The translations under genes and the position numbers were made by a program. The notes under the pieces are model-generated. The model did no database searches. It worked only from the letters and a program-made list of their open reading frames with translations, and was not told the origin of the DNA. From Dugong dugon (lineage: Eukaryota; Chordata; Mammalia; Sirenia; Dugongidae): a stretch of 64,000 nucleotides of DNA. Where the stretch lies: positions 18,904,501-18,968,500 of the forward strand of contig CM057469.1 in NCBI GenBank assembly GCA_030035585.1, read 5' to 3'. Shown here in pieces: positions 11,118 through 22,016 of this stretch (within the stretch, counting starts at the first letter, position 1; each line of letters opens with the position of its first letter).

Positions 11118-11330
11118 CCTAAAAAAAACCTATTGCTATCAAGTTGATTCTGAATCACAGTGATGCTATGTGATACAGAGTAGAACTGCTCCATAGAGTT
11201 TTCTTGGCTGTAATCTTTACAGAAGTAGTAGAGAGCCAGCCCTTTCTTCCATGGCGCCACTGGGTGAGTTCAAACTGCCAACCTTTAGTTTAGTAGTCGA
11301 ACCCAAACTGTGTGCCTCCTAGGGACCTCA
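11118..11330 (-). mobile_element. AfroSINE, long form
   Basis: It runs from 'cctattgctatcaagttgat' to 'gtgcctcctagggacc', with the long-form segment 'ggctgtaatctttacagaagtag'. An L2 3'-end-like patch (11020-11095, 'catctcctgcatctagcagtgtctggc') precedes it. Confidence 0.87.
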
Positions 11331-13070
11331 TCTAAGAGAATAAGGCCTAATTGTTGAAGGAAAGTCCTGGGGGAGATGAGAGTGGATGTATTATGAATAC
11401 AGATGAAAAAAGCTGCCTTGAACAAGAGAAGGAACAGCTGTTCCACTAAAATAACTAAAGGAAGGTAAGAAAGGAGAATGCTGATGAAGGTATGTTTGAA
11501 GGTTGAGGTTCCAAGTTAAGGGAGTTAAAGTCCTAGGGCTACCATTCTCGTACTACAAAGCACGACCATCTACTGAGAATAAGAAGGTTGAGGGTGGATT
11601 GGGAGACTTCAGAGAAGACACCACCCTGCCCACCTAGAAAAAAGAAAGTTAAAAAACAGATTGTGCAGCCCAACCAGCAGAGAATCTAAACTAGACATTT
11701 GTCGTCATCATTTTCTTTTTTTTTTTTTTGGTGGGGGGAGGCACCCAACATCTAAATACTCTTCCTATTTGGAGAAAATCCCTGTTGTGTATAATATTGA
11801 CAGGATACAGTGTCCTTCCTTTCACTAAATAAGCCAAAGAGAGTATCCCCTGCCCCCACCCCAGCCAGCTGGTGGTGAGTAAACAGGCATGTGACCTAGG
11901 TGCAGTCAATCAGATGCTTCTGTCCACGAAACTTAAGGAGGTAATACAAGAATGCAGGGACAGTTTTTAAATTATCAGGATGACAGAAGAAATAGCAGCA
12001 GGAATTCAGTAGCAGGGATCCAGTGGCAGTGGTACCAGCAGTGGCACATTAACCAGGTTGTCCTTGTAGCATAGCTGTGATACATGCTGCTGAGCCTTCT
12101 TGGTTCTTTCCTATATTCCAAGCTGGTTCTCCAGCTTTCCTGTTGATTCTGTGAGCTTCCTACTGTCTTCTGACAAATTCCTTTTCTACTTTGTTAGTCC
12201 TGTTAACCTGACTAAACTAGGCCCAAAAAGGAGTTGCTTGTGCTGAGCCGCATGTCAACAAACCAAAACCTACGTTTCTATTTCTTGTAAATGCCTAACC
12301 TTCCCAGGAGCTAAAATACAAATGAATCAGTTGACTCTTCTGGAAATGGAAATCTAAGTTAACCAATCAGGACTTGCCTGCTGAGTTTAACCTGGTTCAA
12401 AATTTCCCCTTAATCCCAAATAAGGAAAGAAGATGCTCACCAGACAATCTGAAACATGTCCAGTATAAGCTTCCTGTTTATAAAACTCTTTTGCTTTGTA
12501 CTGCACTCAAGAACTCTTACCTGACTTCCAGAAGAGACATTCCCTGGTTCATGAACTGAAAAATAAAGCTTATGAGCTCATATACAAATTTAATATTGTA
12601 AAAATTTTACTTTTAACAGCCCAGATCAGTTTTGTTTGATGGATAGACTCAGGGTTTGGGGTGGGGGGGGCAGGGGGAAAGGGATAAGGAAACGAATAGC
12701 CTTGGTAAGATCAACAGCCAGGTATTACACACGTAATCGAGAAGTAATGGAGGAGAGCACCAATGGAAGTTTAGGAGATTGGGGTCAGTCAATAGAATGA
12801 AGGAATAAAGACATCAGAGGGCCTTACAGGATCACAAGAATAGGGTGTTGAAAAGAAATGGAAGTGAAGGTCACTAGAGTTGAAAAAGAACAAGGATCTA
12901 TAAAACCAGTGTGTTGGATGGGTGGTCCACCTGGTCAATGAAGTTATCCAGAACAATGGTAGAATTTCGGATAGACATAAAACTGATAAACTACCAAAGT
13001 CTTTGATCAATAAGAGGAAATAAGCTAGAGGGAGACTGACAAATGACAGTAACAAAGAAGGATAGAACGT
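11331..13070. other. Low-repeat stretch, no gene recognised
   Basis: I recognise no conserved exon, transposon or RNA here. Notable only are a T tract with G run at 11707-11737 and a G-rich tract at 12656-12680. An 88-residue minus-strand frame at 12789-13055 has a hydrophobic start but no family resemblance, and I treat it as chance. Confidence 0.5.
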
Positions 13071-13071
13071 G

Positions 13072-13653
13072 TTATGGATTTAATTGTGTCCCCCAAAAAT
13101 GTGTGTCAACTTGGCTAGGCCATGATTCCCAGTATTGTGTGGTTGTCTACCATTTTGTAATCTGATGTGATTATCCTATGCTGTAAATCCTAACCTCTAT
13201 GGTATTAATGTCGCTATGTGTCAGAATCAACTCAATGGCAACAGGTTTGGTGTTTTTTTGTTTTTTTGTTTAATGATGTTAATGAGGCAGGATTAGAGGT
13301 AGTTATGTTAATGGGGTAAGATTCAATCCACAGGATTAGGTTCTATCTTGAGTCAATCTCCTTTGAGATATAAAAGAGAGGAGCGAGCAGAGAGGAGAGG
13401 GACCTCTTACTACCAAGAATGAAGAACCAGGAAGGGAGTATGTCCAGGTCCAAAGGACCAGAAAAACTCCTAGGCCCACTCAAGGGAAGATTGATGACAA
13501 GGACCTTCCCTCAGAGCCAAAAGAGAGAGAAAGCCTTCCCCTGGAGCTGAATTCAGACTTCTAGCTTCCTAAACTGTGAGAGAATATAAACTTCTGTTTG
13601 TTAAAACCATGCACTTGTAGTATTTCTGTTGTAGCAGCACTAAATAACGGAGA
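13072..13653 (+). mobile_element. LTR with a nested SINE tail
   Basis: The start 'tgttatggatttaattgtgtcccccaaaa' and the end 'tagcagcactaaataacggagaca' are LTR-type boundaries (TG...CA) of a MaLR/ERVL-like family. A 60-bp AfroSINE 3' fragment (plus strand, 13208-13268, 'tcgctatgtgtcagaatcaa' plus T-rich tail) interrupts it. 'taatg'-type repeats lie on both sides of the fragment. Confidence 0.72.
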
Positions 13654-13794
13654 CAGAAAGTGATTAAGATTCCGAGTTTCAAAGGAAAGAGAATTTTCAC
13701 ATGAGAACAGAAGAACAATGATTTGAAATTAGAAGCCCATTAATTCAGTTTACTGGGTTAAACACAAAAAGACATGGGAGAATGCATAGCGTAT

Positions 13795-14165
13795 AAAGTG
13801 AGGAACTGAGGCCTCCAGTCAACAGCCAGGGAAGAACTGGGGCCTCCTGCCAACAGCCAAATGAGTTAAAACTGGAAACAGATCCTCTAGCCCAGTCAAG
13901 CCTTCAGATTACTACAGCCCAAGTCAACATCTTGAACACAACTTCCTGACAGATACTGAGCAGCTAAACTGCTCTCAGATTATTGACCCTCAGAAACTGT
14001 AGGAGAGAGTAAGTGTTGTTTTAAACCACTAAGTTTTGGAATAATTTATTACCCCAAAATGATAAAGATAATTAACACAGATTTTAGTAACTGGGATTAA
14101 GGTGCTGCTGTAACAAATGCCTAAAAATATAGGAGAGGCTTTGGAACCAAGTAGTGTGGTCTTGT
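13795..14165 (+). mobile_element. MaLR-type LTR end and start of internal region
   Basis: The segment 'aggaactgaggcctccagtc ... tgttgttttaaaccactaagt ... taattaacac' resembles an MLT1/MaLR 3' LTR end. It is followed by 'ttttagtaactgggattaaggtgctgctgtaacaaatgcctaaaaat', typical of the internal region just downstream of a MaLR 5' LTR. It is truncated by the SINE at 14198. Confidence 0.6.
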
Positions 14166-14197
14166 TGGCTCCGGGTTACAGCTTAAAGGAAAGTGAG

Positions 14198-14356
14198 GAG
14201 AAAAAACAAATGTTGTTGAGTCGATTCCGACTCATAGTGACCCTACAGGACAGAGTAGAACTGCCCCATAGGGTTCTCAAGGAGCGGCTGGTGGATTCGA
14301 ACTGCCAACCTCCAGGTTAGCAGCCGAGCTCCTAACCACTGGGCAACCAGGGCTCC
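14198..14356 (-). mobile_element. AfroSINE, short form
   Basis: A well-preserved copy, 'gttgagtcgattccgactca' to 'gcaaccagggctcc'. 'aaaggaaagtgagg' on the left and 'aaaggaaggaaagt' on the right look like a decayed target duplication. The 67-residue plus-strand frame (14117-14320) is a repeat shadow. Confidence 0.94.
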
Positions 14357-14622
14357 AAAGGAAGGAAAGTTAAATTTAAAAAGAATCAGAAATTGCTAGT
14401 TTTGAAAATTCCCAGCCTCTTCAGATGGCAAAATAAAAAATGGCTTCCGGGCAGAGTTTAACTTTAAGGCACTGCTAGGAAAACATAGTCTAAACATGAA
14501 GCAGAGTATATGGCTGCAACATCGTTTGTTAAGACCTCAGAACAGTCAAATGCAATGCCTCAGAGCACCAGATAAACAAGCAGTGTAAGGGTGTATCTCA
14601 CAGATCCTCTCAATCAAACAAC

Positions 14623-14843
14623 ACAAAAACAAATAAAAAACAAAAAACTCGTTGCTGTCAAGTTGATTCCGACTCACAGTGACCCTATAAGACAGAGTAG
14701 AACTGTCCCATAGAGTTTCCAAGGCTGTAAATCTTTATGGGAGCAGACTGCCATATCTTTCTCCTGCAGAGCGGCTCGTGGGTTCGAACTGCCTACCTTT
14801 CAGTTAGTAGCCAAACACTTAACCAGTGCACCACAACAGCTCC
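14623..14843 (-). mobile_element. AfroSINE, long form
   Basis: A-rich tail, then 'ctcgttgctgtcaagttgat', the long-form segment 'ggctgtaaatctttatgggagcag', and the head complement 'gtgcaccacaacagctcc'. Confidence 0.93.
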
Positions 14844-15009
14844 TGGTGGCTTCAAAAGAAGCCAAATGTATTATCCCTCATCTGTCTCAGCAGAAGCCCA
14901 AGGTAAATAATGATTTACCTCGTTTGTGTATGTGGCTTTTGTCTAACAGACAATAACATTCATAGAAGACTCACAACGGTTTTAAGAGAATTATAGTTGC
15001 AGAAATACC

Positions 15010-15178
15010 TCTAGTTTGGACTTAAAGGGTTTGACCCCCACAAGGGTGCCGTGCACCTTATATTATTAGCAAGCTATCCAATCTCCTTGGTGGGCCACAA
15101 GCACTTCATTTGCATAGTCCTCACTCAACAGTTTGGTGGGAGTTACAAAGACTATGGCTAGAAGGGCCATACTAACTA
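15010..15178 (-). mobile_element. ERVL-type LTR fragment
   Basis: On the minus strand it matches the first ~180 bp of the LTR at 46.5 kb: shared 'ctttgtaactcccaccaaa', 'ccaccaaggagattggatag', 'cttgctaataat'. Only the 5' part of the LTR is present. A (CACTG)5 tandem repeat abuts it at 15182-15206. Confidence 0.75.
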
Positions 15179-15324
15179 ATTCACTGCACTGCACTGCACT
15201 GCACTGACCTAACCAAATCTTTTTATTTAAATCCATAACTTGTTAATTAGACAGTTTATCTCCCAACAGTTTTTCTATTTTTAAAAAGAATCTAATAAAT
15301 AAAAATAAACCAGTGGAATAGAAT

Positions 15325-15870
15325 TGAGAGTCCCCACAATGTGTCAGCACTCATTATTTCCATCTGGCCTGCCCTGTTTCCATCCATCCAGTCTCCCTGC
15401 CCCTCCTTGCCTTCTCATCTTTGCTTTTGGGTAAATGTTGACCGTTTGTTATTATATGGCTGACTGTTTAAAGGCGCACATTCCTCACAAGTGTTATTGT
15501 TTATTTTATAGGCCAATCTATTATTTGGCTGAAAGGTGATCTCTGGGAGTGACTTCAGTTTCATATTAAAAGGATATCTTAAGGTGATAGTCTCAGGAGT
15601 TCTTCTAGTCTTTATCAGTCCAGCAAGTCTGTTATTTATTTATTTTTTTATGATTTTGAGTTTTATTTTCCTTTTTTTCCCATTCTAACCGGGACCTTCT
15701 ATTGTGATCCTGGTGGGAACTGTTGGTAGTGGTAGCACCATCTAGTTCTAGTCTCAAGCTAGACTAGACTAGACAAGCTAGTCTGTGGCTGTGTGAGCCA
15801 TTAGTCCTGTGGACTAATTTCTTCCTTGGGTCTTTGATTTCCTTCACTCTCCCAATAAAACCTTTTAACT
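15325..15870 (-). mobile_element. L1 3'UTR fragment
   Basis: On the minus strand this is the distal L1 3'UTR, seen here as 'cccacaatgtgtcagcactc', 'ttctcatctttgcttttggg', 'ttattttataggccaatcta', 'ccattagtcctgtggactaat'. The 3' terminus is missing, and a local CTAGA expansion lies at 15751-15775. Confidence 0.88.
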
Positions 15871-17161
15871 CTAATTGACGTATTTGTCAGATTTTTCTTT
15901 CCACAATATACACTTAACACAATTTTTAAAAATTTGACTGTATCATTCTGGTTTCTAAGGAAGCTTTCACATTACCTAAAATTATTTTAAAAATGTCAGT
16001 AATCATTTTTCTTACAATTTACTTCAACACTTTTTAAACAGCACCATACAATTATAAGGACATCTTAAAATAAGGAACATCTATAAAATAATTCTGGCTT
16101 CTAAGATTCACGTAAAGATCAAATAGTATTACTGGTATCAAAAGATAGATCTTCGGCAGTTTCATAGTTTCTCCACTGATTTTCTGTGATCACCACGACG
16201 AATGACTAAAAACATCTCGGGACTGGTTTTCTCACTTGTAAATATTGGTTATTAACCTGAGTTCACTTTGTTTCATGCTGAGAAAAATGGTATGTTGATA
16301 TGGTGTTTTGAGCGCTCAAGAAAGTAAACAAAGGTGGACTATTATTTCCATGTCTAAAATGTTTACCTCTACTGGTTTTATGGCCTTTTAAATATTGTTC
16401 TCGCGGTGACTTTTCCAGTTACTAGACACTTAATAAAATGAGTAACTAAGAGAGGGTGGTGACCAAGGTTTGGGTGTTAAACCACACTGCTCAATGAAAA
16501 CAATTTAAGTCTTGCAAATAAGCGTGGATAATCGGTTTTCCGCTTCTCTAAACATGAAACACATCAATCCTGCGCATCTGACCCACCATGAGCGAACCTC
16601 TCGGTCCAGGCCCTCCAGTGTAGACGGCGGCTGCGTAACCGCGCGAAGCCCGGCCAGTGCACGGGACTTCCCACGCGTTGCCACTCGATTTTGCAACTTA
16701 GTCTTTAGTAAAATTGTTTTAGGTTTTTTGCGTTTTAAGACACATGACCGGGGGGAGGGGGCACAAGAATGGCCGCAGGGCACGCATTTCCGACAAGCAG
16801 AGGCGCCAATGGAACGGCTATGACCTCTCCTCCCACGTCCTCACTAGGGAGGTAAAATGGTGGACGCAAACCACCACCAGGCAGGGCTCGGGCGGGGTTT
16901 CGACGCGGCGGAAGAAGATCCCGCGAGATTCCGACTGCCCAGAACCTGTCCTCAGCCACCCCGCCCGGCGGTGTTCACAACGTGGGCAGCTGGTGGCGTG
17001 GCGTTCGCAGCAGAAGGAACCCCCGGCCAGGGTCGGAGGCAGCATCCCAGCGACCGTGAACACGGACGCCATTACTACCTTCCCTTGCGGGCGCCTGGGC
17101 CGCAACCCGCCCCTGAACCGAGGCTTGGCCCGCCCAGAGAGAGAGACGGGGAAAGGAGGGC

Positions 17162-17222
17162 TGGAGGATGAGACGGGAGGGGCGGGGGGCGGGGAGCGGG
17201 AAGAAAGAGGGGAGGCGGGGCC
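17162..17222 (+). promoter_or_regulatory. G-rich Sp1/G-quadruplex-prone tract
   Basis: The plus strand carries at least five separate runs of three or more G within about 60 bp, including a run of six. This is enough for a predicted G-quadruplex and overlaps several Sp1-like boxes. It lies about 30 bp upstream of the plus-strand donor-like site. Confidence 0.6.
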
Positions 17223-17251
17223 GAGGCGTCGGCCCTAGGAAGCCTCAGAAG

Positions 17252-17257
17252 GTGAGG
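17252..17257 (+). other. Candidate splice donor, plus strand
   Basis: CAGAAG|GTGAGG at 17246-17257 fits a strong U2 donor and would end a non-coding first exon starting somewhere in the island. No partner acceptor was identified downstream, so it may be a decoy or an antisense lncRNA exon. Confidence 0.35.
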
Positions 17258-17401
17258 AGGGCGGCCTGCCTTCCTCAATGTCCACTCTCCTTACGAGTAG
17301 GGGCTCAAGATGGAGGGCGAACTAGGCCCACCAGGAACTTCCCTGTGCAGCCCCGGGTCGCGGTGAACAGCGAGGTCAGCCGCTCCCTCGGAGGCTCTTA
17401 C

Positions 17402-17432
17402 CTGTGCTTTCCCATTCTCTGTCCTCCGCCAT
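17402..17432 (-). CDS. First coding exon of an unidentified host gene (partial)
   Basis: On the minus strand, ATG (17432) sits in a strong context (aacaagATGG) and within a YY1 motif, as in many TATA-less housekeeping genes. The 31-nt exon encodes MAEDREWEST plus the first base of the next codon, so the intron is phase 1. It ends AGCACAG|GTAAGAG, a near-perfect donor. The protein would continue from exons at lower coordinates. I could not find the matching acceptor in 1-17.37 kb and do not recognise the protein from ten residues, so no symbol is given. The alternative, a chance ATG plus donor in GC-rich DNA, is possible but less likely given three coinciding signals. Confidence 0.6.
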
Positions 17433-17745
17433 CTTGTTGCGGAGCCCGTCGCCTGGGAGATGCCTATCGTTAACGTGGGTCGCGGCGCACTTTCCCCCCC
17501 TCCAAGCCCCGCTGGGAGGATAGGCCGCTCCGAATCCCCTGGGAGGGAGACCCTGGAGAGGGAGTGCCGGGAGCGGGGAGTGCTGCGAACGTGCGCCCTG
17601 CCCCACTTCCCGCCACGTGCAGCTGCAGCGCCCGGGCGACCTGAGTGTGCTTCTGTCGCCCAAGACCCACTGGCCACGCATCCGGGCCCTTTCAGCCTTT
17701 GCCCTCCAGTGCCAAGGCCTGAACCCTGATCCCTCAGGCCTCGGG

Positions 17746-17792
17746 GAATTATTTAATACTAAGGTTCCGAGCCCCTTAGTATTAAATAATTC
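17746..17792. repeat. Perfect 19-bp inverted repeat
   Basis: Arms gaattatttaatactaagg (17746-17764) and its exact complement (17774-17792) enclose a 9-nt loop (ttccgagcc). The arms are strongly AT-rich while the flanks belong to the CpG island shore. It is not part of any repeat recognised in the window. Confidence 0.95.
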
Positions 17793-18290
17793 TTACCCAT
17801 GTGGGGACATCTCAGACACACTACTCTCCCCCCTCCTCTACTGTTTGTACGACGTGGCGTTGCTCGAATTTTTACTGCAGATTTGAAAACGCAGCCGGGA
17901 GAGCTGGGTGAAAGGGCCCGCTCCCAAGGGAGTAATTGCCAACCTGCAATCAAGCCTCCTCCCCCTTCCCATTCACAGGCTACTGCCCTCCGCGTTTTCT
18001 CCCGGCCAGTCTTCACCGCCCTCCCAGAAAAGGCCACCGCACAGCCTATGAGAACTAGAGCTAAAACGGAAAACTGGGCCGAGTGCAAGAGGAAACTAGA
18101 GCCATTAGACTATTATTACTACAGGAGAGGAACAGCTGTAGAAAAACGTGTAAAAAAGGCGCAAACATTGCGTCGTCAAGGCTGCAATTTCTGATACAAA
18201 ATAGAAGGTTCTCATAGCAACAAAAACATGCTCATGTTGTGTTCGGTCTTACATTTAAATGTTCCTAGTGAAATTTGGCATGACTTCCAG
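17793..18290. other. CpG island shore
   Basis: GC content falls steadily across this stretch. Frames of up to 131 residues on either strand overlap one another and lack family resemblance. No consensus donor in good context was seen, so no further exon is called. Confidence 0.5.
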
Positions 18291-18307
18291 TTAAAGTTAC
18301 TATGGAA

Positions 18308-18530
18308 GTGGGACATGCAGTGATACTCGTGAGGAGTGTGCCTTTTAGCTCCAGTAGACACAAGAGACTAAACGGGCAGCTTCTGTCCGGAGGTGAGATG
18401 AGAAGGCGGAGAGGGTTAGGAGCTGGTTGAATGGACAGGAGGAATCGGGTGGAAAGGAGGAGTGTGCTGTCACAGTATCGGGAGAACAGTTAGATTCACA
18501 TAACTATGTGTAAATTTTTGTGTGGGAAAT
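18308..18530 (+). mobile_element. Short L1 3'UTR insertion with TSD
   Basis: The last ~220 bp of the L1 3'UTR ('gatactcgtgaggagtgtgcc', 'ggcagcttctgtccggagg', 'ggaggagtgtgctgtcacag'). It is flanked by aaagttactatggaa (18293-18307) and aaagttactacggaa (18531-18545), a 15-bp duplication with one transition. Little or no A tail remains. Confidence 0.9.
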
Positions 18531-18545
18531 AAAGTTACTACGGAA

Positions 18546-21500
18546 AAGTTGTAAATCCTTTTGTGAAACTTTGCAGCTGTAGCATGGTATTACAGTTGTT
18601 GAATGTTTTATTCTAAGGGTAAATTCACTAGACTAGAATATTTTTTAATGATCTTTGAATAACACATCTAACCTTAAATGATTTGTGCATGTGATGTACT
18701 AATTTAAATGACGAGATGTATGTAAAAGCGTGTATGTAAATTTTAAAAGGCCTTGAAATTGCACAATATTAATACTTAACGATTTAATTAACAGATTTTT
18801 ATGCTCCTTTTATTAATTGTTTCTGTGATCTTTCACTAAACCCTAAAGCAAACTGACTATATTCTTCCTTATTGAAAGAAGTAATTTTCTCAATAGGAGA
18901 TAATTCATATGGTCCTGTGATCAACATTCTATTTGAAATTGAATGTGAATGATTGCATCATCACAAACTTTATCACATTGGAAGATATTTGTATGAAATG
19001 AATACAGTTGTGTAAGTGAATTATTAACACCCAGGTATGGAAAATTAATCATTAGCATTCATTTATTATTTAAATTTTAGAGTCATCATGGGCTAGTGAC
19101 TTGTTTGTAAAGACTCCCTTTTCATGTAGGTAATGAAAAGCTTAGTAGTAAATGTAGGAAACCCCAACTTTGGTCTCAAATTCTCTACTCACTCACTGTG
19201 CCTTTTCATATGCTGTTTGCAGTTTTCCTTTTTTGCAATGCCTTTCCCTTTTCTCTCCCTGATTCAACATTGACCTGCCCAGACACATTGTTTGTCCCTA
19301 CCTATGAGTTGGAATCTACTGGACTTCAGCGGGTTTGATTTTTTTTTTTTTTTTTGGTGTGTCCGCAGGATGACCTCCTTGAAGGTCACCTTCTCCTTGA
19401 AGCTTTCCTTCTCAGCCCCTTCCTCTGTGGCCCCTGTACTTCTGTTACACAGCCTCCCACATTAATTTGCAATGACTTTGTTTAGTTACTTGTTTTCTCC
19501 TATCAAACTGTAAACTCTTGAAGATAGGACCTGCTTTATTCATTCATGTATCCCCAGTGCTTAGAACAATTTTTCAATTTTTGTATCTGAAATAGTATAT
19601 ATTGTTAAAATTAAGACAGGAGTCAGTCTTCTCAATGACTTTTTTAAAAAGACTCAGATTCAGCAAAGTTATTTCAAATAAGACAGGTTTTCCTTTTGCA
19701 TTATATTCTTCTACCAGTGAAAGTGTCGGCAGTGCACGTTAATAAAATGGAATCCTTATATAAACATTTATAAATAAAAACTAAATTATTAAGAATGGAA
19801 TAGATTCTCTGCAAAGTTTCTCCCCCCAGTATTTTTATATTTTGACTACATTTAACTATTTAGCAAAGCTTTTTGTTATTTAAATCATTTCAAACCGCAT
19901 TAATCTCTACTCTGAACTCCTAAAGCACATTTAAGAGAACACTAAGTTTGAATGACTGAAAAAAAAGAAAAAAAGGATGTTAATTAACCCCTTCTCATAA
20001 AGTTTGAAGTCAGGAGCCAAGTCTTACATAAACCCTCAGCACCTAGCCTAATTTGGGACACGTGTCAGGTGCTTAATAAAGAGTTTTCAACTGGCTGATG
20101 AGACATAAAACTGTATAATTATTCTGGAAAACTTTTCCACAAGGTGAAAATGATTATCCAAATACCTAAAGCCCACTGTGCAATGAGTAGTTATTTGCAT
20201 TTTGCTGATACTTGACTTCCACCTTTCTTTCCACCTGATCCCTGACTATATTATGCTTTTAACTGTTTTTAAATATTATTACCTTGTTTTGGACAGTGGC
20301 AATCTACAGCTGTGGTTTTTTTTTTCCTTTGAATATATTTTGTTTCTGAGCTATAGCTTGAATAACTGTAATATTGTACACTGCTAACGCATTTTTTCAT
20401 TTAAGAATCTCAAAGTAATTTGCAGAAATTCAGAATCAGACAAATATTTTTAATTCCACTTGTGGGTATTACGTAACCTTAGGGCTAAATGAGAAAAACG
20501 AGTATAATTTTAGATGATGACACTTATTTGATTGATAATTCTGTGGGACCAGGTGGGTCTGCACAGATTATGTCCTTTTGCATGCCTGAATTTATAGTGA
20601 ATTAAATCTATTCAGATAAGCTTCAGTACCGAAGGGCCCAGAAAATATTTATTCTGAATAAAATTGACGCAGTTATCTAAGATGTGGGTGAAGTAGAAAG
20701 GGTAAATTGATGTAACTAATGCAAAATGATAGTCCAGAACATCTTCACACTTTATTGACTTTCATAGTATGGGGATAATAGAAATTTCCTTGGACTAGGA
20801 ATGATTAAAAAAACAAACACTGGCTTTTCCTTGGGCATTGTCATGTACTGACCTCATGATCCTGGGCAAGTCATGTCATCTCCTTAAAACTTAGTTAATT
20901 CAGAAAAATTCAAAAAAAAAAAATGCCCAAACTCCCTATCTTAGCGTTTTCATGAGACTCAGTAGATAATAACTGAAATCTTCGAAAGTTTAAGGAATTT
21001 GCAAGGAAATCTATCTTTCAGTGAAATAATCCCCCAGCTCCCCATAGGAAAGAGCTCTTACAAGTCAGAACTCCAACTTCTGTCTTGAGATTCAGCTTCC
21101 ACTGGGAAAGCTTTGCTTTTCCAATGCTTCAGCTAACACAACTGGAGGTGGTTTGACTCCAGGGTTACACTCGTAACTAATCTACTGGCTACATGCCATG
21201 TGATCTAGTTTACTCATCTTTAATTTGTGACCTTTTCCTGGTTTCTTTAAACCTAACAAGCAGGAATGTCTTAAGCATACATTCCTTGAGCTCTAGACCC
21301 AGGAAAACTGGAAGGAGGGAGTTCCCGCTCTGATCTGTCCAATTCTAGTTTCCTAACAGGATACATCCCTTTTCTAGATCATCAACATCAAAAATGTGCA
21401 CCCCTTTAAGGAAGACACCACCCCTTATTCTGGGATCTCAAAAGGCAAACATCAGACTACAACAGCATAAGGGTACGGTTTCCTTACAGCATTACAATAA

Positions 21501-21689
21501 TGAAAGTCACTGTTTCTTATTAAGCTATATAAATATATACGTTGTATCACTTAATCCTTATAAGGCTGATGAACTAGTATCCCCAATTTACAGTTGAAAA
21601 AACTAAATCTTCACATAAAGAGTCTACTTAAGGTCACAAAGCTATGTAACTATGAGAGCTGGCTAGGAATAGAGTTCTGATTCTGGTCT
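18546..21689. other. Low-repeat DNA with small retrotransposon scraps
   Basis: Mostly AT-rich DNA without recognised genes. A 5'-truncated AfroSINE tail (plus strand) lies at 19300-19355 ('ctatgagttggaatctactgg' and a T run). An L2-end-like patch lies at 19485-19570 ('aaactcttgaagataggacc'). The conservation of this stretch cannot be judged from one sequence. Confidence 0.5.
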
Positions 21690-21850
21690 CTATACATTTG
21701 CCTGTTCTTGATAATTTCATATAAGTGGGATCATACAATCTTTGTCCTTTTGTGTCTGACATTTCACTCAGCATAATGTTTTCAAGGTGCATCCATGTGG
21801 TAGTGTATATCAGAATTTCATTTCCCTTCATGAATGAATTATATATGTAT

Positions 21851-22016
21851 AAACCAAACTGTTACCATCAAGTTGATTCCATAGTGACCTTATAGAACAG
21901 AGTAGAACTGCTCCATAGGTTTCCAAGGAATGGCTGATGGATTCGAACTGCTAACTTTTTGGTTAGTGGCCGAGCTCTTAACCACTGTGCTACCAGCTCT
22001 TAACCACTGTGCTACC
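21851..22016 (-). mobile_element. AfroSINE with a 22-bp head duplication
   Basis: A short-form copy whose 5' (right) end contains a perfect tandem duplication of 22 bp (21973-21994 and 21995-22016, agctcttaaccactgtgcta followed by cc). This doubles part of the A-box region. Confidence 0.93.

Larger units (their letters stand above)
16560..17720. promoter_or_regulatory. CpG island / gene promoter
   Basis: CpG-dense, GC-rich DNA stands out sharply from the AT-rich surroundings. Visible motifs are YY1-type CAAGATGGCGG (minus strand, 17426-17436) and CAAGATGGAGG (plus strand, near 17306), and GGGGCGGGG Sp1-like sites around 17180-17222. There is also a CCAAT at 16806, a CACGTG E-box near 17613, and a near-TCTCGCGAGA element at 16919-16928 (one mismatch). 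No TATA box is evident, as expected for a housekeeping-type promoter. Many overlapping open frames here are composition artefacts. Confidence 0.9.

Noticed and set aside
13795-14356. Possible tRNA gene from B-box-like 'ggattcgaac' sequences
   Set aside because: All such boxes in the window sit in AfroSINE heads and cannot fold into a complete tRNA cloverleaf with flanking acceptor stem.
15751-15775. CTAGA-rich stretch with small palindromes
   Set aside because: A local expansion inside a decayed L1 3'UTR; arms of about 7 bp are too short to be notable.
16744-17238. 164-residue frame in the CpG island
   Set aside because: Arginine/glycine/proline-rich in every overlapping frame, as expected from GC-rich DNA; no homology recognised and a donor-like site interrupts it.
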